This document shows, in pieces, positions 1 through 8,613 of a stretch of DNA of 64,000 nucleotides. The stretch covers positions 2,604,001 through 2,668,000 of the forward strand of contig CP012811.1 of the NCBI GenBank assembly GCA_001936135.1, given 5' to 3'. The notes beneath the pieces were generated by a model, which did not search any database, had not been told where the DNA came from, and worked only from the letters and a program-made list of their open reading frames with translations. The DNA comes from Saccharomycopsis fibuligera x Saccharomycopsis cf. fibuligera. Its lineage: Eukaryota > Ascomycota > Saccharomycetes > Ascoideales > Saccharomycopsidaceae. The position numbers were made by a program, and so were the translations under genes. Numbering within the stretch: the first letter of the stretch is position 1; each line of letters starts with the position of its first letter.

Positions 1-623
1 TTAACAGCAGCAGAGCTTGAGCTAAGAAAATGAATAATATTATCATAAGCGCCCAACATTGCATTCATAAAATAACCGCCCGCTCGCCAGCTAATATATC
101 AAAGTAATATAAAGGTTCGTCTTACTTACTGTGTTCCATTTGCAACAGCAGCATCTAAAAGTTCATCATCTTTTTTCATAGTGGTCGTACCGCCGACCAC
201 CAGCAACTATTTGCCGCGTGTTGATGAGATGACGTCTCGCTAATGATACTCTCATAGTTGCCGATCTCCAGCGTCTCTCTTGCCATTTAGTCTTCCAGAA
301 ACTATACTGGGGGGATGGTTAATTGTACTTTGCCGCCTTCACAATTGATTCGCAAGTCATTGGCTTGACTGGGTATTGAAATGGCCAATTGGCAGTGTTA
401 CTCAATAAGGAAAAGACGTTAATTTGAGTTGTGAAATTATATAGGCGCATTAAAATACTGCGTTTATTGCTGTTTCCAGTGTTCACAACCCTTTAACCGT
501 GAAGCGCTGTTAAGAGCGTTGCAATTGTATAGTCCTACACCATAAAATATTTTGTGTGATGTGTTGCGTTGATCTAATGATGATATCCTTTCCATCATAT
601 TATCCTCTTTTCTGATTTTTTTT

Positions 624-657
<34 letters not shown>

Positions 658-1385
658 TGTGTGTCTTTTTTGCAAATATTTAATTACACAATCCTCACGA
701 CTATTCCTAATTTGTTTATCGCCGCGGCAAACTCCACTGTAGCACATTAATATCTACCGTACAATATTGTCTTTCTGCTCACAGGCACCCACCCCCACCC
801 CGTGCATAAAGTAGTAGCCTTAATTTGTTATCCGCATTGGGGAAACGACCCAAGGACACTGGCTCCCAACCTCTAGCAGCAAGCATAACCCAAGATTTCG
901 ATATACTCTCTCTTCAGTAAATTATTTTCTGTAGGAGTAGAATTTTGAGGATTTGCGTACCATGTAGCGCTACTAGGTTATAGTCATTGATGTTTTCGGT
1001 TTAAGCTTTTTGCTTTAGCTTTAACGTTTCACCGGTTTTCTGAGCTTAAGTCTTGCAAAAAGAGCTAGAAGCGGAAATTTGTTTTCTTTGCTGCAAGGCG
1101 GCAAAGTTTAGTTCCTGAGTATCTGATCACTAACATGAAGACGCTTTGGTTCAGTAATGAGATACCTGATCGGTAGTGTAAAGCGGGCTTTACATTTAGG
1201 TGCCTACAAGGAGTCGATTCTATAACACGATTCTATAATATTTATATTAGGTGCTCTATGGCAGTATTACTTGTAGAGAGCAGCAGGGAAAAACTTTGCT
1301 GAAGAACGAAAAGGATAATTTTAAAAAAAAAGAAGAATAAGAAGCAACAAAAATGCCAAAAGATAGATAAGTTTCAGCAAATTAC
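1..1385. other. left-edge spacer, no confident gene
   Basis: I see no confident gene here. A run of 31 T (626-656) sits in the middle. The minus strand between about 1 and 480 carries several short open stretches with coding-like composition, for example 36 codons from an ATG at 286-284 and a short stretch near 120-180 followed by a GTAAGT. None joins into a recognisable protein, and no branch site is seen for an intron. It could be the worn remains of a gene or the end of one outside the window. Confidence 0.4.
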
Positions 1386-2843
1386 TCAGCTGTTGCTAGC
1401 TGCTGCTTGCCAAAGCTCAGTCAAGTCTTCACCGGCACCATTATAAGCTAACACGTTGGGCGAGTTTGAACCCACATCAGAGATTACATTTTTGGTACCG
1501 AAAGAGATAACCGCTCTTTTGAGCTGTTCTGGAGTCACAGGATAAATTGACGTGTATGAAGAATTACTTCCTGGTTGCAACGAAAGGAAATAAGTTAGCA
1601 AGCCGGCGATGTGCGGCGAGGCCATAGATGTTCCCGAAAGAACATCAGTCGATGTTGTTGAATTTTTGTAAGTGGACAAAATATCCAACCCAGGGGCAAA
1701 AATATCAACACAACTACCATAGTTAGAAAATTCTGCTCTCGTGTCGTTGTTGTCGGTGGCCCCAACAGTAATCACTTTGCTAGCTGATGCCGGCGAATAA
1801 CCGCAAGCATCGTCATTGTTGTTCCCAGCAGCCACTGCAAAATGAACACCAAGTCCTACAGCAATATTGGTGGCATTGTTGACGGCTCTTGATAGCATGC
1901 CTCCCAAAGACAAATTCGCAGTCGACCCTTTGTACCCGCTGTTGTATGCGTTGTTGCTGTGCTGCTTAGCGACATACTGAATCCCACTGATGATACCACT
2001 GTTTGTACCACTGCCATCGTTATCCAAAACTTTAACAGCGACTAAATTTGCCTTTTTGGCCACACCGTAGGTCTTTGAACCAATGGTGCCAGCAACATGA
2101 GTACCGTGACCGTCTCCATCTATGTCTCCATCAGAAGTGAAAGTTGCACCCCATGAGGCCCTTCCTTCAAAATCCGCATGGTCAACATATACACCAGTAT
2201 CGATTATATAGGCAGTTACGCCATCACCACCATCCGAGTCGTAAAGATAGGTGCCATATGATTTACCTTCAAGTGACGTGCGAGAAGATAATCTTGAAAT
2301 GCCCCAAGTGGCGTTACCTTGAACGGCCTTTGCGGTAGTGCTCACGACAGCATCTTGTTCAATAAAAGCAACATTAGTGTCATTTTTGAGACTTTCTATG
2401 GTCTCTTCAAGAAAAAAGCCAGTGTATCCCATCAACTTATCCGACACGTTAAAGTCAAATGAGATTCCGCCATTTTGCATAGCGTTAGAGACTTGAGATG
2501 AAATTTTGGTGTATATATTACTATTCGCTTTCTGGACAGCGGTCATTAATTTGGAAATATGGGGCTTTTGCTTCTCCTGTATCGTTTTCTTTTGAGCTAA
2601 GACAGACTCAAATTTGGTATTCTCTTTGAACACGACAATATACTTATTTGGAATTGCGGACGACGAAGAAGCAGCAGAGAAAACTGGGGCGCTAATGCCT
2701 CCTGGTGATGAAGAGCCTATATCTCTAGCGTTTAACTCCCTGTCTGCTTGTATACTAGCGCGCTTATCGAGAGAAGGAATAACCAAACCACTGATTATAG
2801 AGGCAATTGCAAGGTACAATAACACGGAAAAGGGAAGTTTCAT
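1386..2843 (-). CDS. secreted/vacuolar subtilisin-like serine protease (S8, cerevisin type), copy 1
   Basis: A 485-residue subtilase preproprotein. Residues 1-20 form a signal peptide. An I9-type inhibitory propeptide follows (about 67-168, starting KYIVVFKEN and ending near FIEQDAVV), then the S8 catalytic domain. The triad is visible: Asp215 in IIDTGV, His246 in GHGTHVAG, and Ser in GTSMASPH; the oxyanion Asn lies in AAGNN. Layout and length match yeast proteinase B/cerevisin, which mature by propeptide removal and act in the vacuole or outside the cell. A paralogue lies at 47537-48952 on the same strand. This copy has more mixed codons than that one, suggesting lower expression. Its product could be vacuolar or secreted; the sequence does not decide. 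Confidence 0.93.
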   Translation of the reverse strand: MKLPFSVLLYLAIASIISGLVIPSLDKRASIQADRELNARDIGSSSPGGISAPVFSAASSSSAIPNKYIVVFKENTKFESVLAQKKTIQEKQKPHISKLMTAVQKANSNIYTKISSQVSNAMQNGGISFDFNVSDKLMGYTGFFLEETIESLKNDTNVAFIEQDAVVSTTAKAVQGNATWGISRLSSRTSLEGKSYGTYLYDSDGGDGVTAYIIDTGVYVDHADFEGRASWGATFTSDGDIDGDGHGTHVAGTIGSKTYGVAKKANLVAVKVLDNDGSGTNSGIISGIQYVAKQHSNNAYNSGYKGSTANLSLGGMLSRAVNNATNIAVGLGVHFAVAAGNNNDDACGYSPASASKVITVGATDNNDTRAEFSNYGSCVDIFAPGLDILSTYKNSTTSTDVLSGTSMASPHIAGLLTYFLSLQPGSNSSYTSIYPVTPEQLKRAVISFGTKNVISDVGSNSPNVLAYNGAGEDLTELWQAAASNS

Positions 2844-3835
2844 GATGAATATTGATTCTTATTATTTGTTACCGCCAAAATAGCTTAATATTGATACAGA
2901 TATGAAAGATAGTTAAAAAGGCGGATTTGAGGCAGCTAGGCTGATATATGTGCTCTTGAATCTCAGCGCTTAGAAATACAATGACGGTTGTCAAATGTTG
3001 ACGAAAACAGGAAATTAATTAGCAACAGGGTAGGCACATGGCTTCTTATATGCTTTCAAACCTATTATCTTCCCCTGGGCAAACAAGCTAAACTATAAAA
3101 AGCCTCGTCCATGGTTTCCTGGACATTGCTGCCAGCGCATTATCCTTTCGTCTTGTACATTTCTTCATCTTCTCATTGCTTCAAAGCACAATAGCCTTTT
3201 TGGCAAAATCCCGGTCTTGCGCGAAATCTGCCTGTGCGTTCTCGCCACAATTTCTTTGCGATGCTGATGTTTGACTTATGGCACTAGCCCTGGCACCAGC
3301 CCTGTCAAATGTGCACAGGAGAAGTGAAGGTTTTGGTGAAATTGGTTTGTATTTATTTTGCAAGGATTAGCATGCATCGCCAACAATGCAGCGGTTTTGA
3401 AGATGACAAAAACAAACAACGGGATTACCTGTTTTGGCCCCTTTTCTCCAGGGTGGCCTATTGTTATACTGTTTAACGAGCAGATGAATATCGAGTAGTT
3501 AGTGTGTTCGCAGAGGTTGTTTGACGATCAGTGCGGTAAAAAAGGGTCACGCTAATGTGTTCCTCTAGAATATGTCAATTGCGATCATCAAGCTAATTTA
3601 TGTTAATTATTAGCGTATTTTGCAGGTGAATCTTTTGCGGTTAGAAGTTTACAGAGTTAAAAACTTGAAAACAGTAGCAAAAACACTTTTATTAAAGGGT
3701 AGAATTAAAACAAAACATTAACCAAGAAACCGAAGAATAGAAAAGAGGAAATAAATTGATATTCGACAATAGTACCAGGTCGTCTAAAAGTTGCATAAAA
3801 TATATATTGAAATGCTTGTAGATAAACAAACGCTC
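2844..3835. other. spacer between subtilisin and chitinase genes
   Basis: It holds the promoter of the minus-strand protease. On the plus strand, TATAAAAA near 3095 is followed by a pyrimidine-rich leader and an ATG opening only 27 codons (3111), which looks like a promoter for an unknown transcript. No coding region longer than 60 codons is convincing. Confidence 0.4.
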
Positions 3836-4810
3836 TTATAGCTCGTCTCTTTTGCTGAGCTTACTATCATACACGCCACTAGCAATCTGTTTCAAGCCAT
3901 TGATGTACGTCATTTCAGTTCCTAACGTGCTGTCAAGAGTGTTAGTGCCGACTGTTGCATCCCATGCGCCAAATCCTCCAAAAAAAGATTCTCTTTTCTT
4001 GCTTCCTACCTGCTCGTTGAGATAATCAAGCTTCGTGTGCCATTGGTTGCTTCCTTCTGCTTGCAAAGTAATGTAAATCTTCAAGTTTTTTGACTTGGAC
4101 ACATTTTCAGTAAAATTTTTCCAAGTCTTCCAAGAGTCCAGAAACGTCAGATATATCATACTGCAACCATTGTTACTGTAAAACTGAAGAAAGGCAATAT
4201 CTAAATTAACATCCGCATCAACCATTACATCATTCACATTAACATCAGGGTACGTGCACTGTGGACAAGCAGTAAGTAATAACGTTTTTGACGTCCACAA
4301 TTTCCGAAGCTGTTTGAACAACGCTATTTGACCTTTCTGATTGTGATTTTCCACGTCTAAATCAAATCCGTCGACTTCAACGTCACCGAAGACTTTGGTT
4401 ACTTTCGAGTCGCCTTCAGGATTGAACATATCATAGAGCATTTGTGCTGCTTTGATACCATCGTTGTCGCTAGTTAATCCGTAGTCGCTTACTCGCTTGT
4501 CACCACCAATGGATAATAATACTTTTACGCCTAATTTTTGACATATTTTGATGTCTTGCGCAATCAAAGGACACTCACGGCCCCAGCATGCATTACCAAA
4601 ATTATAGCCAACATAAGTGCTGTTTAAATGAGTGATAAATGCTAACAAGACGATATCGATGTTGCCCTTTTGACAATAATAGCCTAGACTTTCCTGATTA
4701 GCTCCCTGGCCCCAGTACACAGCAACATTATTTTTGGCATTGGCGTTGTAGCCTGCAAAAACGGTAGATATAAGCAAGAGACAGCCGAATAACAGTGATA
4801 TCACCTTCAT
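3836..4810 (-). CDS. GH18 chitinase (class III type) with C-terminal RDEL
   Basis: A 324-residue glycoside hydrolase family 18 protein that would cleave beta-1,4-linked N-acetylglucosamine chains. A signal peptide (about 1-19) precedes the barrel. The start AVYWGQGANQESLGYYC is the class III/yeast CTS1 pattern. The catalytic signature DGFDLDVE lies at 147-154 with Glu154 as proton donor, and the class III CPQCTYPD motif is present. There is no Ser/Thr-rich stalk, chitin-binding module or GPI signal. Instead the protein ends SKRDEL, an HDEL/KDEL-like ER-retrieval tail, which is unusual for a chitinase. The paralogue at 56265-57542 shares the barrel but has a Ser/Thr tail. The activity call is firm from the motifs; ER residence is inference. 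Confidence 0.92.
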   Translation of the reverse strand: MKVISLLFGCLLLISTVFAGYNANAKNNVAVYWGQGANQESLGYYCQKGNIDIVLLAFITHLNSTYVGYNFGNACWGRECPLIAQDIKICQKLGVKVLLSIGGDKRVSDYGLTSDNDGIKAAQMLYDMFNPEGDSKVTKVFGDVEVDGFDLDVENHNQKGQIALFKQLRKLWTSKTLLLTACPQCTYPDVNVNDVMVDADVNLDIAFLQFYSNNGCSMIYLTFLDSWKTWKNFTENVSKSKNLKIYITLQAEGSNQWHTKLDYLNEQVGSKKRESFFGGFGAWDATVGTNTLDSTLGTEMTYINGLKQIASGVYDSKLSKRDEL

Positions 4811-4902
4811 TGCGAGTAAGAAAATTTTTTTGAAAGAGAAATAATGTTGAGTTTGGCATTATTTTTGCAAGTCAAATCGGTGATTAATGGATAGCGGTCA
4901 GC

Positions 4903-4908
4903 TTTATA
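4903..4908 (-). promoter_or_regulatory. TATA box of the GH18 gene
   Basis: TATAAA on the minus strand, 92 bases upstream of the chitinase ATG, the usual spacing for a yeast TATA element. Confidence 0.5.
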
Positions 4909-5410
4909 GGCTTTCTTGCCCCGATGCTGGAACTTGCGCTTTTAGCGTAAATTTTAAAACAGCCTACGGTAGGATGCTAAATGGAAGTACGAGGACTCAA
5001 TGTACTAATAGTTTGTGAAACAATCCTCTAAAACAACGGCTTGGGTTAAGCTAGAGTTTACGTTTTTTTTTTTCAAGGAAATTAATTTATAACTTACTAA
5101 CCTAGCGATGACTTGATGACTCTGAGCCTTTCAAGAAATGTTCTCCGTCGTTTACATTTATAAGATTTACCAGATCGGGATTAAAATCTCGGAAGGGCAG
5201 TGTGCAATATGCAACCATAAAATGCAGATCTCTTCCTGCTAGACAGCCGCACGACCTCATTTATAAACATAGGAATCCGCAATCAACATAGAAAAAGGCC
5301 GCAGTCATTATATAAAATAAAATTGCTCGAACTAGCACGCGCTATCGCTGATGGTGTCACCATTGCTGTCACTAACTAAGGCTTCTTTAAGAATTTAGTG
5401 AAAAAAACAA

Positions 5411-5436
5411 ACGCGAAATAAAAAAAAGACGCGAAA
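5411..5436 (+). promoter_or_regulatory. two ACGCGAAA cell-cycle boxes upstream of RAD54
   Basis: ACGCGAAA occurs twice, at 5411-5418 and 5429-5436, about 240 bases before the RAD54 ATG. The core ACGCG is the MBF (MCB) site that drives G1/S transcription of DNA-repair and replication genes in yeasts, and RAD54 is a known member of that group in S. cerevisiae. Function here is inferred from the motif and context. Confidence 0.5.
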
Positions 5437-5570
5437 AAAAGCAAAAAAAAAAAAAAAAAAAAAAAGCAATTCGGGGCGATGATCTGTCACGTGGTTATCT
5501 TCAAACGAAAAAAAGAAAACAAAAACACTATGCCAAAAGGGCAATAACTAATCACCAGAAAACATATTAT

Positions 5571-5605
5571 ATCACATCTCATCACATCTCATCACATCTC
5601 ATCAC
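5571..5605. repeat. 10-bp tandem repeat in RAD54 leader
   Basis: Three and a half perfect copies of ATCACATCTC, 65-100 bases upstream of the RAD54 start. Its role is unknown. Confidence 0.85.
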
Positions 5606-5669
5606 TTTTAATCTTCTCAGCTTTGAAGCTCTATAACGCGATACCCCCAATAGAATACTTCTTCTAGAT

Positions 5670-8246
5670 ATGGCAAGGATACTTAAAAGGCCTAATAATG
5701 GCACTGGTGCAGGTATAAATCCTCATAAACGCCCCAAGACGATAGATTCATCGACGGCGTTAGCAGTTCTATCCAAACCATTTAAAGTGCCTATTAAAAG
5801 AAGTACAACGTATAGTCTTGATAATGGCAGGCATCAAAGAAGAGCAAAAAAGTATGTTGATTATGCTGCCATGGATACAGGCGTTGATGTGGACGACGAA
5901 GTTTACCAGATAGATGCTAATGGTAACGGAAGCACCTCTGTGATTATCAAGAAGAAAGGTGCTTTATTATCCAGAAGGTTCTTGAACAGCAACATCGATG
6001 TGGCAGCTAGAAAAAAGTTTGTTGTGCCGTTTGCTGATAAGTCCAAGTTAGAGGAGCACGCTGCTAGTGGTCCACCTGCTCCTTTGGGTACTCGAAAGAA
6101 GCCAATTTTGCTTCCTAGACCACTTCATGATCCTACGGATAAACTAGCTATTGTACTTTATGACCCAACCGTTGATGTATTCCCAAAACCGCCTGAACCT
6201 AAAGAAGATGAAGCTAATAAAGGGAATATCAAACCTTCATCATCTCCGCAAAGTAGCAGCTCTAGCACCACTTCAAGCGCAAGCTCAACGCCAGCACCCG
6301 ACGGCGACGAGCCGCCACAGTCACTGCTGTTGCTGCTGACTCAAAGTTTGAAGAAAAAGAAAAAGCATCATAAAAGTTTAGCAGAGATTCTTGGTATTGA
6401 GACAAATCCCGAGGATCGTATAAAAAATGCACCTGATGTACCTGTGATTGTAGATCCAAAGCTAGCCAAGATTTTAAGACCGCATCAAATCGAAGGTGTC
6501 AAGTTCTTGTACAGATGCACTGCGGGCTTAATAGACTACAGAGCCAAAGGGTGCATTATGGCAGATGAGATGGGTTTAGGTAAAACATTGCAATGTATTG
6601 CGTTGATGTGGACTTTACTTAGACAAGGCCCTAGAGGAAAGAGAATGATTGATAAAGCCATAGTGGTATGCCCCTCTTCATTAGTGTCAAACTGGGCAAA
6701 CGAGATTGTCAAATGGTTGGGTGAGGGTACCATAACGCCACTACCGATTGACGGTAAAAGTACAAAAGGCAGCACTATAGGTGAAGCTATATCTCAGTGG
6801 TCTTTAGCACAAGGCAGAAATATTGTTAGACCAGTGCTAATTATCTCATATGAAACACTTAGAAGAAACGTTGATAGATTGAAGAATACGGAGGTAGGTC
6901 TATTGCTTGCTGATGAAGGTCATAGATTAAAGAACGGTGACTCGTTGACTTTCACCGCTTTAGATTCTATTAATTGCGAAAGAAGAGTTATCTTGTCTGG
7001 TACTCCTATTCAAAATGACTTGTCGGAATATTTTTCGTTGTTATCATTCGCTAACCCGGGTCTTTTGGGCTCCCGAAACGAGTTCAGAAAGAATTTTGAA
7101 ATACCAATTTTGAGGGGTAGAGATGCAGATGCAACTGATAAAGAGAAGGAAAAGGGAGATAGCAAATTGGCAGATTTATCTGAAATAGTTTCCAAATTCA
7201 TTATTCGCCGTACTAATGACATTTTATCCAAGTACTTGCCTGTAAAGTACGAACATGTGATATTTTGCAATTTAACTCCAATGCAGAAAAGTATTTACAA
7301 TCATTTTGTTACTTCTCCAGAAATTGGTCGATTGATTAAAGGGGTGGATTCACAGCCATTGAAGGCCATTGGTTTGCTTAAAAAACTATGTAACCATCCA
7401 AATTTGCTTAATTTACCAGAAGATATAGAAGGCAGTGAGGAGTTTATACCTGATGATTATCAGGATCCATTGCACGGTGGGGGTAGAAATAAAGAAATTC
7501 AAACTTGGTTTTCTGGCAAGTTTTCTATATTAGAGCGGTTTTTAGCAAAAATGCAAGCAGAGACAACTGATAAAGTTGTTTTGATTTCAAATTATACTCA
7601 GACTCTTGATTTGATTGAAAGAATGTGCAGACATCGTCGTTATGGATGTTTGAGATTAGACGGCACATTGAACATTAAGAAAAGACAAAAATTAGTTGAT
7701 AGATTCAATGATCCTGAAGGGCCTGAGTTTGTGTTTTTATTAAGTTCTAAAGCCGGTGGTTGTGGTATTAATTTGATCGGTGCTAATAGATTGGTGCTTA
7801 TTGACCCAGATTGGAATCCTGCATCTGACCAACAAGCTTTAGCCAGAGTTTGGAGAGATGGACAAAAGAAAACTTGTTTTGTTTACAGACTTATAAGTAC
7901 GGGTACCATTGAGGAAAAGATCTTACAAAGACAGTCCATGAAGCTTTCATTGTCATCATGTGTGGTTGATGAGAAAGAGGATGTGGAGAGAATTTTTTCT
8001 GGAGACAATTTGAAGCAGTTGTTTCAGTTTAATACCAAAGTGGAGTGTGATACACACAACACATTTAACTGTAAAAGATGTAAAGATGGCAGACAAGTTC
8101 TGAAACCTCCAGCGATGTTGTATGGAGATCAAACAACTTGGAACCATGTCAATCACGAAGAGCTCAAAGGTATTCATGATGATTTGTTGAGAAACGAGTA
8201 CAATTTCGATGAGGTAAGTTATGCATTTCAATACATTTCCCATTAG
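5670..8246 (+). CDS. RAD54: Rad54, Swi2/Snf2 DNA-dependent ATPase of homologous recombination
   Basis: An 858-residue orthologue of Rad54, the nuclear translocase that works with Rad51 in strand exchange and chromatin remodelling at double-strand breaks (the yeast protein has 898 residues). The N-terminus MARILKRP and the block RPLHDPTDKLAIVLYDP match Rad54. The helicase core carries Walker A DEMGLGKT (299-306), the DEGH box LLADEGHRLKNG, SGTPIQND, and the C-terminal helicase motifs SSKAGGCGINL and RVWRDGQKK. It ends FQYISH like the yeast protein. A Ser-rich linker (about 189-240) is low-complexity and holds four CTG codons in a five-codon run at 6320-6334. MBF-like sites and a CACGTG lie upstream. 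Confidence 0.98.
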   Translation: MARILKRPNNGTGAGINPHKRPKTIDSSTALAVLSKPFKVPIKRSTTYSLDNGRHQRRAKKYVDYAAMDTGVDVDDEVYQIDANGNGSTSVIIKKKGALLSRRFLNSNIDVAARKKFVVPFADKSKLEEHAASGPPAPLGTRKKPILLPRPLHDPTDKLAIVLYDPTVDVFPKPPEPKEDEANKGNIKPSSSPQSSSSSTTSSASSTPAPDGDEPPQSLLLLLTQSLKKKKKHHKSLAEILGIETNPEDRIKNAPDVPVIVDPKLAKILRPHQIEGVKFLYRCTAGLIDYRAKGCIMADEMGLGKTLQCIALMWTLLRQGPRGKRMIDKAIVVCPSSLVSNWANEIVKWLGEGTITPLPIDGKSTKGSTIGEAISQWSLAQGRNIVRPVLIISYETLRRNVDRLKNTEVGLLLADEGHRLKNGDSLTFTALDSINCERRVILSGTPIQNDLSEYFSLLSFANPGLLGSRNEFRKNFEIPILRGRDADATDKEKEKGDSKLADLSEIVSKFIIRRTNDILSKYLPVKYEHVIFCNLTPMQKSIYNHFVTSPEIGRLIKGVDSQPLKAIGLLKKLCNHPNLLNLPEDIEGSEEFIPDDYQDPLHGGGRNKEIQTWFSGKFSILERFLAKMQAETTDKVVLISNYTQTLDLIERMCRHRRYGCLRLDGTLNIKKRQKLVDRFNDPEGPEFVFLLSSKAGGCGINLIGANRLVLIDPDWNPASDQQALARVWRDGQKKTCFVYRLISTGTIEEKILQRQSMKLSLSSCVVDEKEDVERIFSGDNLKQLFQFNTKVECDTHNTFNCKRCKDGRQVLKPPAMLYGDQTTWNHVNHEELKGIHDDLLRNEYNFDEVSYAFQYISH

Positions 8247-8613
8247 CTCAATTCCTCTTTATCTGTTTATTTTTATTTGCATTTACGGTCAGCTTAGGTT
8301 AGTTTGGTTTAGGTTTAGGTTTAGGTTTATATTGTTTTGATATTGTACACCGTTGTATATAGTTGCATATAATGATTTCTCCTGTTTTCGATATTACATG
8401 TAGGAAATTCAATGCGTTTGTGCACGCATACTGAAATAACTTTGTGTGTCCTCCAACTTTTGACAGGCAAGTGCAGGGTGAAGAAAACTGGAACAGCGAA
8501 AAATAGAATTGACAAAATAGTGCAAAAATACTATTTCAAATAACGGCTAAATCGAAACAAAATACTACTACTGCTATTATTAATATTAAAAAAAAAAAGA
8601 AAAAAAACAATTA
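8247..8613. other. spacer RAD54 / SET-MYND gene
   Basis: It contains the RAD54 3' end and the promoter of the next plus-strand gene. A short TTTAGG-like microsatellite (four units, about 8308-8331) lies 60 bases after the RAD54 stop. There is no other gene. Confidence 0.6.

Larger units (their letters stand above)
4811..5669. other. divergent promoter region, chitinase / RAD54
   Basis: Shared upstream region of the minus-strand chitinase and plus-strand RAD54. Besides the annotated elements it holds A-rich tracts (about 5443-5465) and GTCACGTG at 5486-5493, a Cbf1-type E-box. No gene is seen. Confidence 0.6.

Noticed and set aside
3111-3363. Small ORFs in the spacer behind a TATA-like element
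   Set aside because: 27 and 60 codons on opposite strands with no family resemblance; the TATA alone is weak support.
5486-5493. GTCACGTG as CDEI of a point centromere
   Set aside because: No CDEIII-like element or AT block at the right spacing; better explained as a promoter E-box.
8213-8218. GTAAGT inside the last RAD54 codons as a possible splice donor
   Set aside because: The unspliced frame continues into the conserved ending FQYISH and stops.
8308-8331. TTTAGG repeats as an interstitial telomere
   Set aside because: Only about four short units after a gene; no sign of a chromosome end or fusion.
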